Below are positions 55,861-64,000 of a stretch of DNA of 64,000 nucleotides, piece by piece. Position 1 is the stretch's first letter; every line of letters starts with the position of its first letter. The DNA lies in NCBI RefSeq assembly GCF_905171765.1, contig NC_053389.1, positions 215,890,624 to 215,954,623 of the forward strand. Reading direction: 5' to 3'. Origin of the DNA: Bufo bufo (Eukaryota > Chordata > Amphibia > Anura > Bufonidae). The notes beneath the pieces are model-generated. The model was not told the origin of the DNA. It searched no databases and saw only the letters and a list, made by a program, of their open reading frames with translations. The position numbers and the translations under genes are program-made.

Positions 55861-56156
55861 TTAAAGGGAACCTGTCACCATAAAAAAGCTGTGTAATCTG
55901 CAGTCAGCATAGAACAGGATGAGCTGAGCAGACCGGTATACACTTTTATCGGAAAATACTCAGAATAAGTTTTATTTCATTCCTTTAAATTCCTGCTCAT
56001 TCTGGGCTTTGAAGTCCGAGAGATCATCCTATCAGTGATTGACAGCTATATGTGTATACACAGTCATACAGGGAAGGCTGTCACTCACTGATAGGACCGC
56101 CGCCTTGACCTCAAAGCAGCTCAGACAACATGTTCAATGTGACAGGTTCACTTTAA
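55861..56156. mobile_element. TTAA-flanked MITE, same family as 12399 and 29298
   Basis: TTAAAGGGAACCTGTCACC and GTGACAGGTTCACTTTAA inverted ends. Internal hairpin ATCCTATCAGTGATTGACAG...CTGTCACTCACTGATAGGA. Confidence 0.85.
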
Positions 56157-56826
56157 GAGTCCAAAACACTATAGTTATGTCCATTCTTCCGTTTGGCAAT
56201 AAGGACCTACGGGTGAATAATGCTGTCAGTAAGGTACCATGTAATATTCTAACCCAATAGTCTCATTGGTACAACGTGCGCTAAACTAATCCTAAACTCA
56301 GGATTATAGTAAATTCTCAGTTATAGTAAATCCATAGTCAAGTTCATATTTTTACTAGTTAATTCAATTAATATTATTTAAGTTCATGTCAACTAGCAAT
56401 CAATTCCCATCAGACACATATGATCATGGAGATATGTAATTCTTTATTTGGAGGAAGTGAAAGTTTTGTACAGTTCCATTTTTAGTAGACCTCAATAGGT
56501 TATGATAAGCTGTACTACTGCCTCCTATTGTGCAGAGGCCAGACTGTAAGAATATATTCACACACAGCAGATTTGTTGCAGAAATGTTTGCGTCTGTCTC
56601 ATTCATGTAAATGGGGTGGTTGCTGCCTAATAGTATTGATTTTCACACACAGAATAAAAATACAAGTGTAATTGATAGTGTATATACACAGGATTATTGT
56701 GACATACTGTAAAAAACTCAGCTATAATAAAATTGTGCAGTTATGTAGCATAAAACATGGTAAATATGTACAAATTATCAAATTAGGGGACGGAGAAATG
56801 CAGGTGATCCATTCACCATCTAACAG
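56157..56826. other. HSD17B14 intron 1, nothing recognised
   Basis: AT-rich, no exon or repeat ends recognised up to the chromovirus target duplication. Confidence 0.4.
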
Positions 56827-56831
56827 AAATC
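56827..56831. repeat. Target-site duplication AAATC (left of chromovirus 2)
   Basis: AAATC before TGTCATGG, repeated at 62111-62115 after the 3' LTR. Confidence 0.93.
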
Positions 56832-57323
56832 TGTCATGGTCTTACCTTCTTGCTGTTCTCCTTCGTTTGACATGTGCTGGCGGCCATCTTGGTTTCTGGG
56901 TTTCTTGTAGCCTTCCACCCTGCGGCTCCTCCTTCCCACTGGGAGGAGCTGGATGCCTAGCTCATATATATAGGAGGTCTGTGGCTTCAGTTCCTTGCTT
57001 GGTCCTCTTGTGTTCACATGCTTCTAAGACTGCTGCTGCTTCTGGTTCCTGATCCTGGCTTCGTCTGACTACCCTGCTGGTTCCTGATCCTGGCTTCGTC
57101 TGACTACCCTGCTGGTTCCTGATCCTGGCTTCGTCTGACTACCCTGCTGGTTCCTGATCCTGGCTTCGTCTGACTACCCTTCTGGTTCCTGACCTCTGGC
57201 TTTGCAAAGACTCTGCTCGGTTTCACCATCCGTTTGGACTTTTGCTTTTCAGCTTTATTTTCAATAAAGCCTTCTTATTTTCTCTTATCTCTTGTTGTAC
57301 GTCTGCTTCATGGTTCCGTGACA
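56832..57323 (+). repeat. 5' LTR of chromovirus 2
   Basis: 492 bp, TGTCATGG...CCGTGACA. TATATATA at 56965-56972, predicted RNA start about 56997, four 35-bp tandem units (about 57040-57180), AATAAA at 57263-57268. Confidence 0.95.
56965..57006 (+). promoter_or_regulatory. LTR TATA box and predicted RNA 5' end
   Basis: TATATATA (56965-56972) is followed 32 nt from its first base by GCTTGGTCCT (56997-57006), the exact complement of AGGACCAAGC just after the LTR. Confidence 0.7.
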
Positions 57324-57336
57324 TTAGGACCAAGCC
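57324..57336 (+). promoter_or_regulatory. Self-priming-type primer binding site, chromovirus 2
   Basis: TTAGGACCAAGCC between the LTR end and the gag ATG (57337). Pairs over 10 nt with the predicted RNA start. Identical in chromovirus 1. Confidence 0.75.
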
Positions 57337-60300
57337 ATGAATTCTGACGGTACAGGGCCATCCTCGCTACCCACGCTGGTTGCCAGACTTGATCAGCAGG
57401 ATCACCTGTTGGGTCGGTTCGCTGTGGCGTTGCAAACCCTGCTTGAACGCACGGCTCATTTCGCTCCCGTTGCCGATGGGTCGGTTGTCGCTCCTGGGCT
57501 CGCTCCTACTGCCGCTCCGGTTGTTGCGCCAGAGTCTACCCCGACACCTGTTGTTGCGTCTGCGGTGTTTCGGGGTATGACCGGTTCTGCCCCTCTTCCA
57601 CAGCGCTTTGGGGGAGAGCCAACTCAGTGCCGAGGTTTCCTTAACCAGGTGGGCATTTATTTCGAGTTGCTGCCACATGCCTTTCCTACTGAGAGATCAA
57701 AGGTGGGCTTCTTGATCTCGCTGCTCTCGGACAAGGCCTTGGCCTGGGCCAGCCCTTTATGGGAGAACAACAATCCGGTGGTTGCCGAGTTTTCCGGTTT
57801 TGTTGCTTCTCTTCGGAAGGTATTCGATGTGCCGGCTCGTGCTGCCTCTGCTGCGAAGCTCCTTATGTCCATCAGACAGGGTTCACGATCCGTAGCTGAA
57901 TACGCCATTGAGTTTCGTACCCTGGCAGCAGAGGTGGGCTGGAATAATGAGGCTCTGGTCGCTGCTTTCTCTCATGGTCTCTCGGATGCCTTGAAGGATG
58001 AGGTTGCAGCTAAGGACCTACCAGTTGAGCTCGAGTCTCTTATTTCTTTCCTGATTTTGATTGACACCAGACTCAGGGAGAGACCTTCCTTTAAGGAGAA
58101 CCTGCGGAGGTCTTCTAACAGATTGGTGCCTACGTTTGCTGTCCCACCCGTGCCTCCCTCGCCTCCTGGGGATGACTTGTCTGGGGGTGAACCCATGCAG
58201 CTGGGGTTTGCTCGCCTGTCCGAGGGGGAGAGGGCACTCCGGAGACGCGAGGGCCGATGCATGTACTGTGGTCTCGGTGGGCATTTTCGGTTGGCATGTC
58301 CGAACCGTCCAGGGAAACGCTCGTACCTGAGATCCTGTCGGGGGCAGATCTTGGGTGGAGTCTCCTCGTCCCCGGTTTCCCGTGTTGACAAACCACTGAT
58401 CACTGTTGTCCTCTCCTGGGTCGGGGGCTCGGTGACGACCCAGGCGTTGGTGGACTCTGGTGCTGGTGGTTTGTTCATTGATAGTGTGTTCGCTGCCGCC
58501 AATTCCATTCCTCTGCAGGCTCGAGGTTCCCCACTGGCTCTTGAGGCGATAGACGGCAGACCCCTTCTGCCGCCACACGTGACTCATGAGACCCTTCCAG
58601 TGGGGATAGCCATTGGTGCCGTTCACAGAGAGTCGGTCTGCCTCCAGGTTATTTCGTCTCCACACTACTCGGTGGTCTTGGGGTACCCCTGGCTCCAGAA
58701 GCATAATCCGACTTTCGATTGGAGATCGGTCGAGATCCTCTCGTGGTCACCGCAGTGTGGGGCTAGTTGCATCCATGGGTCTGTCAAGTTGCTGTGTACT
58801 TCCTCGGACTCTCTGTTGCCTCCTGAATACGAGGAATACCGGGATGTATTCGATAAGATGCGCGCGGTTGCCCTACCTCCGCACCGCCCATACGATTGTG
58901 CCATAGAGTTACAATCTGGTGCCGTTCCTCCTCGTGGCAAAGTCTATCCACTGTCGGTAGCGGAGAATGAGGCCATGGAGGAGTACGTGAGGGAGGCGCT
59001 TTCACGCGGACACATTCGCAAATCTTCGTCCCCGGCAGGGGCTGGATTTTTCTTTGTGAAAAAGAAGGGCGGTGAGTTGAGGCCTTGCATCGATTACAGG
59101 GGTCTCAATCGCATCACGATCAAGAACGCTTACCCGATACCCTTGATTTCCGAGCTGTTCGATCGCCTTAAAGGGGCCACGGTCTTTACCAAACTCGACC
59201 TGAGGGCGGCATATAACCTGGTAAGGATCAAGGCGGGCGATGAGTGGAAGACCGCGTTTAACACCAGGACCGGTCATTATGAATCCTTGGTTATGCCCTT
59301 TGGGTTGTGCAATGCGCCCGCAGTCTTTCAGGAATTCATCAACGATGTTTTCCGTGACCTGTTGCAGCAGTGTGTGGTGGTCTATTTGGATGACATCTTG
59401 GTATATTCTGAATCCATGGAGGCCCACATTCTGGATGTCAGACGAGTGTTGCAACGGTTACGAGAGAACAAGCTGTTCGGTAAGCTTGAGAAATGCGAAT
59501 TTCACCGATCCCAGGTAACCTTCTTAGGTTACATCATTTCCGCTGAGGGGTTCTCCATGGATCCTGAGAAGGTTTCGGCTGTCTTACAGTGGCCCCAGCC
59601 CAGTGGTCTTCGTTCCCTGCAGCGCTTTTTGGGCTTCGCCAATTATTATCGGAAGTTCATCAGGGACTTTTCCATGCTGGCCAAGCCTCCCACGGATCTG
59701 ACCAGGAAGGGCAGTAATTCCCAGGTCTGGCCGCTCGAGGCCATCCGAGCTTTTGAGGCCCTAAAGTCCGCCTTTGTGTCGGCTCCGATTCTGTCGCATC
59801 CCAACCCTGGGTTGCCCTTTGTCCTCGAGGTGGACGCGTCTGAGACGGGAGTAGGCGCCCTTCTGTCTCAGCGTAGAACACCAGAGGGTCCTCTGCTTCC
59901 TTGTGGGTTTTACTCCCGGAAACTGTCTTCCGCGGAGTGCAACTATCAGATTGGTGACAGGGAGTTATTGGCCATCGTGCAGGCCCTTAAAGAATGGAGG
60001 CACTTGCTCGAGGGTTCGGTGGTTCCAGTTCTCATCCTGACGGACCACAAGAATCTGACCTACCTTTCTGAGGCCAAGAGATTGACACCACGTCAGGCCA
60101 GATGGGCTCTGTTCTTGTCACGTTTTAATTACGTGGTCTCCTACCTACCCGGTTCCAAGAACATCAGGGCGGATGCCTTATCACGGCAGTACTCCGAGCT
60201 GTCCAGGGAGGAGTCGATTCCGACTTCGGTCATACCTCCGAATCAGATCTTGGCCGCCATTCGCACCAGCCTGACCTCTCCCCTGGGTGAGCAGATTTTG

Positions 60301-61692
60301 GCAGCTCAATCTGGTGCTCCCTCTGGGAGACCCAACGGCAGATGTTTTGTGCCTGAGGAGTTGCGCACTCGGTTGTTGCGAACCTACCATAACTCCAAGA
60401 CCGCGGGGCATCCTGGAAAGAATCAGCTGTCCTGGGCTGTTTCACGTCTGTTCTGGTGGCCTTCCCTACGTTCCGACATCGCCGCATATGTAGCGGCATG
60501 CTCCGTTTGTGCCCAGAGTAAGTCCCCTCGGCACCTTCCGTTGGGCCTTCTGCAACCCATAGCCACCGGGGAGCGCCCATGGTCACACCTGGGGATGGAT
60601 TTCATTGTGGACCTCCCTGCATCCCGAGGCCATACGGTCATTCTCATGATTGTGGATCGGTTTTCCAAAATGTGCCACTGTGTTCCTCTCAAGAAGTTAC
60701 CCTCTGCACAAGAGTTGGCCACGATTTTTGCCAGGGAGGTCTTCCGGTTGCACGGTTTGCCCAAGGAGATTGTGTCGGATCGGGGGAGTCAGTTTGTGTC
60801 CAGGTTCTGGCGCGCCTTTTGCTCCCAGTTGGGGATTCATCTCTCCTTCTCCTCGGCCTACCACCCTCAGTCCAATGGGGCCGCTGAACGATCCAATCAG
60901 GCCTTGGAGCAATTCCTTCGTTGCTATGTCTCCGATCACCAAGACAATTGGGTTGACCTCCTGCCTTGGGCTGAGTTTGCCAGGAACACGGCGGTGAACT
61001 CTTCCTCTGGGACGTCTCCCTTCATGGCCAATTATGGGTTCCAACCTGCCGTGTTACCGGAGGTATTCTCTCCCCAGGTTATTCCGGCTGTGGAGGATCA
61101 CCTTTCCGTCCTACGTGCTTCTTGGGTACAGATCCAGAAGTCCCTTGGGGTCTCTGCGCAGCGCCAGAGACTCCAGGCTGATCGCAGACGAGCGCCTGCT
61201 CCTTCCTACCAGGTCGGAGACCGTGTATGGTTGTCCACCCGCAACCTCAACCTTCGAGTGCCCACTCCCAAGCTGGCGCCTCGCTTTGTTGGTCCCTTCC
61301 GAGTGCTTCGCAGGGTAAACCCGGTAGCCTATGCCCTTGCGCTTCCTCCTGGCATGCGGATCTCCAACGTGTTTCATGTCTCCCTGTTGAAGCCACTGGT
61401 GTGTAATCGTTTCACTTCCTCGGTTCCTCGGCCTCGTCCGGTCCAAGTGGGCAATCGTGAGGAATATGAGGTGAGCAATATCCTGGACCCGGTTGCAGTT
61501 TTTGGTCCATTGGCGTGGTTATGGTCCAGAGGAGCGTTCCTGGGTTCCCTCCGCAGATGTCCATGCTCCTGCCTTGCTCCGAGCCTTCCACGCACGCTTC
61601 CCTCAGAAACCGTTTTGTGCTCCGCGGAGGAGGGGCCCTTGAGGGGGAGGTACTGTCATGGTCTTACCTTCTTGCTGTTCTCCTTCGTTTGA
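57337..61692 (+). pseudogene. Gag-Pol of chromovirus 2, chromodomain lost by frameshift
   Basis: A frame of 1451 residues with intact Gag, CCHC knuckle, protease (VDSGAG), RT (YLDD), RNase H and integrase (H2C2, D, D, E). After [10 protein letters not shown] (near 61488) a 17-bp deletion relative to chromovirus 1 shifts the frame, so the chromodomain is replaced by about 70 unrelated residues and the frame runs into the 3' LTR. Other differences: NRPGKRSYLRS for NRPGNARTLRS after the zinc knuckle and a 3-residue shorter proline linker. Catalytic parts look usable, targeting part does not. Confidence 0.93.
61641..61650 (+). promoter_or_regulatory. Polypurine tract of chromovirus 2
   Basis: GAGGGGGAGG, 3 bp before the 3' LTR; primer for plus-strand synthesis. 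Confidence 0.8.
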
Positions 61693-62110
61693 CATGTGCT
61701 GGCGGCCATCTTGGTTTCTGGGTTTCTTGTAGCCTTCCACCCTGCGGCTCCTCCTTCCCACTGGGAGGAGCTGGATGCCTAGCTCATATATATAGGAGGT
61801 CTGTGGCTTCAGTTCCTTGCTTGGTCCTCTTGTGTTCACATGCTTCTAAGACTGCTGCTGCTTCTGGTTCCTGATCCTGGCTTCGTCTGACTACCCTGCT
61901 GGTTCCTGATCCTGGCTTCGTCTGACTACCCTGCTGGTTCCTGATCCTGGCTTCGTCTGACTACCCTTCTGGTTCCTGACCTCTGGCTTTGCAAAGACTC
62001 TGCTCGGTTTCACCATCCGTTTGGACTTTTGCTTTTCAGCTTTATATTCAATAAAGCCTTCTTATTTTCTCTTATCTCTTGTTGTACGTCTGCTTCATGG
62101 TTCCGTGACA
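61654..62110 (+). repeat. 3' LTR of chromovirus 2
   Basis: 457 bp with three 35-bp tandem units instead of four, and GCTTTATATTCAATAAAG where the 5' LTR has GCTTTATTTTCAATAAAG. Confidence 0.95.
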
Positions 62111-62115
62111 AAATC

Positions 62116-62960
62116 ATAAAATGGACAACATGGATTTCAACATGGAAACACTATGTGAAATCCGTGTTTGGAAGGCGCATGTCCCACAGTTGAGTAGGTG
62201 TAATAGAGGAGACAAAAGGAGTGCGGAGCAGGGCCCACATGAATCACAGGCGTATGCACACGTACACTGACACCACCATATTTGGCAAGGGTAAAACCAT
62301 ATATCCTACATAGCGGCATCCATGTTAATTATGTTCGCATACACTCTAGTGCTAATATAGCCATGATGAAAAAGGGCAAGGCAACATACTAAGTATATAG
62401 TAGATATAAGTGCCAAGGCCTCATTCTAACCCGTATAAAACCAATCCCAAACTGGGATCTAGAGCAGTCCGGTCTGGATGAATGACTTACCATCCAGGAG
62501 TGTGAACAAGCAGGCAAACGTCCTGTGGGAAATGAAGAGGCAGTAAGGGCATATTTATTAGTAGATAGATAGATAAAAAGCAATATTTATGTGGTCTCAA
62601 GCCCCTTCAATACAAAAACAGTCTTTTAACATTACCAAACCATGGGTATACATTTGAAAAAATTAATAAGCAATAAAATAAAAAGATAATTACATAGAAA
62701 AAAATGATATTTTATTAAACAAAAATAATGCAATCAATTCATTTTGGCCAGATGTGTTTAACCGCTGTCCAAAAAGAAGAAAAAAGAGAGAAATTAGAGG
62801 GGAAAAAAAAAAATTGTCAACATTACACAAATGACATGAATAAGGACAGAAAAAGGATAGGGCAAATCAATTTCTGAAAATCCCTTGGAGAATCTTGAAT
62901 TCTACATACAAACATGTGGGGCGTAGAGTATTAAGTTTGCGGATCCAGAGAAGTCTGCGT
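62116..62960 (-). pseudogene. Penelope-like element, C-terminal tail and 3' UTR
   Basis: On the minus strand near 62880-62960 the text reads RRLLWIRKLNTLRPTCLYVE, like the WIxKLNTLxPxGLN end of Penelope-like proteins. The sequence to the left is probably its 3' UTR. Lies on the same strand as the N-terminal relic at 63420-64000. Confidence 0.6.
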
Positions 62961-62968
62961 TTTTTTTT

Positions 62969-63251
62969 TTAAAGGGGTTGCCTGTAAAACGGCTAGGGCA
63001 GCGCTAAGCCCGCCCATCAGTGCCGTTGACGTCACCGGGCTCACTGCTGGGTGGAAGCCTCCGTCTGGCAGCCCTAAGGAGAGCCCGATACGTCACCGGA
63101 TCTCCTGAATATGCCTTTGCCCTGCGCGATTCAGTGCAGGCCAAAGGAGACCATCGGAGCATGAAATGCTCCTATGCTCTTGTCAAGGGGCTGCCTGGGT
63201 GAAAATATGGGTATGTCCGGGTTCAGCTCTGAACCCGGACAACCCCTTTAA
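62969..63251. mobile_element. TTAA-flanked T2-style MITE
   Basis: TTAAAGGGGTTGCCTG and GGACAACCCCTTTAA ends, GC-rich interior. Inserted in the Penelope-like relic. Confidence 0.78.
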
Positions 63252-63419
63252 GGTGCTGACAAAGGGAATCTTACATGCCTCATTATTTTTATTTCTAGGA
63301 GAGAGATCAACCCCTTACATATTAGATAAAGAGTCTTTGGGGGTCATTTATTAAGACCGCCGTTTTAGACTGGGTGAAAAAGTGGATATGTCTGAGTTCA
63401 CCTCTGAACCCGGAAGACC
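63252..63419. other. Repeat-derived, not resolved
   Basis: Contains GGGGGTCATTTATTAAGACC and a second GAACCCGGAAGACCCCTTTAA that resembles the right tip of the preceding MITE. Confidence 0.35.
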
Positions 63420-64000
63420 CCTTTAAGCTGACAATACATCTCAGTAAAGTTGTCTAGATTCTTCTGCAATATAGTCAACTGTGTGCATAACCATGACAGC
63501 CCCACCAATGTCAGGGGGCTTGATGGTAACGTCGTGGTTATGGACCAGCTGATCCATAGCTCGGACCTCATCATTAGTTAAATTAGGATTAATTAGCTGG
63601 TAACGCTGTAAGCTACTCAATATCCCTCTTAATTAATTTGAGTAATATTATAGAGAGCAAAATCAGTCAGTCGAAATACTCTTTTATCAACTCTATGCAT
63701 ATCTTTAGCAGACTTTGTGAATTAAGTCAGACTTTTAATGTTAAATTACAAAAAAACTGAAAAAGGTCTAGTTCTAACTGGAACCAATCATTGTGTTGGC
63801 TAGGGCAAAATGATACTCCTTTACTCAGCAAATAATCTGCTCATTGGTGAGTGAACAAGATGAAATATTTACCAGTCTGTTCAGCTATTTTTTCTTCTGT
63901 GGTTTCTGCACTAGAGTCTTGTGAGACTTCTGGTTTCTGGTTCTTGCTGATTCTTTTGTCTCCTGCGGCCTTCTCTTCTGGTGGATTTCCATCTATCTGT
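63420..64000 (-). pseudogene. Penelope-like element, N-terminal region (runs off window)
   Basis: Minus strand: an acidic/basic N-terminal segment (NPPEEKAAGDKRISKNQKPE), then LLSKGVSFCPSQHNDWFQLE and LFQFFCNLTLKV, then LTNDEVRAMDQLVHNHDVTI with IKPPDIGGAVMVM, the region before the first RT motif (usually KPADKGG). Stops and frameshifts interrupt it. The RT core and most of the GIY-YIG part are missing between here and 62960. Confidence 0.78.

Larger units (their letters stand above)
56832..62110 (+). mobile_element. Ty3/Gypsy chromovirus 2, same family, 3' end of pol damaged
   Basis: 5279 bp on the plus strand: 5' LTR 56832-57323 (492 bp), 3' LTR 61654-62110 (457 bp), AAATC duplication. Nearly the same gag-pol as chromovirus 1, but with a 17-bp deletion before the chromodomain and LTRs that differ by one 35-bp unit and at least one base. 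Belongs to a slightly different subfamily (LTR start CTTACCTTCTTGC instead of CTTACCTGCTTGC). Confidence 0.95.

Noticed and set aside
63871..64000. Minus-strand acidic/basic segment ending in a GTAAAT donor-like site, taken at first for a host exon
   Set aside because: The frame continues without splicing into sequence that matches the pre-RT region of Penelope-like elements.

Overview
The window reads as nuclear DNA of a frog or toad (anuran amphibian). Two vertebrate genes with GT-AG introns are embedded in a very dense set of transposons: TTAA-targeted fold-back elements with TTAAAGG termini (Xenopus T2/Kolobok style), Harbinger-style elements with TWA target duplications, Tc1/mariner and hAT relics, Penelope-like retroelements with a GIY-YIG domain, a CR1-type LINE, and two complete Ty3/Gypsy chromoviruses. 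Species cannot be fixed by eye.

Genes. From 1765 to 17296 (+) lie fourteen exons of a PLEKHA4/5/6/7-family gene. Together they give an open frame of 707 codons plus stop, followed by a 3' UTR of about 1.3 kb. The exons for the N-terminal PH domain lie left of the window. At 48712-48814 (+) is the first coding exon of a short-chain dehydrogenase that matches HSD17B14 (Rossmann TGGxxGIG motif), with a ZNF143/THAP11-like promoter motif about 120 bp upstream. In human, PLEKHA4 and HSD17B14 are adjacent in the same orientation, so the first gene is probably PLEKHA4 and this is a conserved pair. No second HSD17B14 exon was seen, so its intron 1 exceeds 15 kb.

Region by region. 1-18.6 kb: PLEKHA4-like gene, introns holding two Tc1/mariner elements, LTR-like pieces, fold-back MITEs and a 407-bp retro-insertion with a hammerhead-like core. 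18.6-32 kb: intergenic, with a 736-bp GC-rich palindrome, a decayed hAT transposase and many MITEs. 32-40.3 kb: two Penelope-like copies head to head, one split by a complete chromovirus (34187-39524, minus strand) with identical-looking LTRs and a GATCC target duplication. 40.5-46.4 kb: MITEs, then a 4.3-kb repeat unit (arm A). 46.4-50.5 kb: LINE fragment and HSD17B14 exon 1. 50.5-55.7 kb: a 5.2-kb inverted copy of that unit (arm B). 56.8-62.1 kb: second chromovirus (plus strand, AAATC duplication, chromodomain frame-shifted). 62.1-64 kb: another Penelope-like relic.

Most notable: (1) the two mirrored TTAA-flanked units around HSD17B14 exon 1, each made of a ladder of alternating inverted repeats, a GATC-rich satellite of about eight units and a cluster of hairpins; (2) both chromoviruses have a 10-nt complementarity between the predicted RNA 5' end and the site just after the 5' LTR, the Tf1/sushi-type self-priming arrangement; (3) the head-to-head Penelope pair, in which the inverted copy preserves the empty site of the chromovirus.
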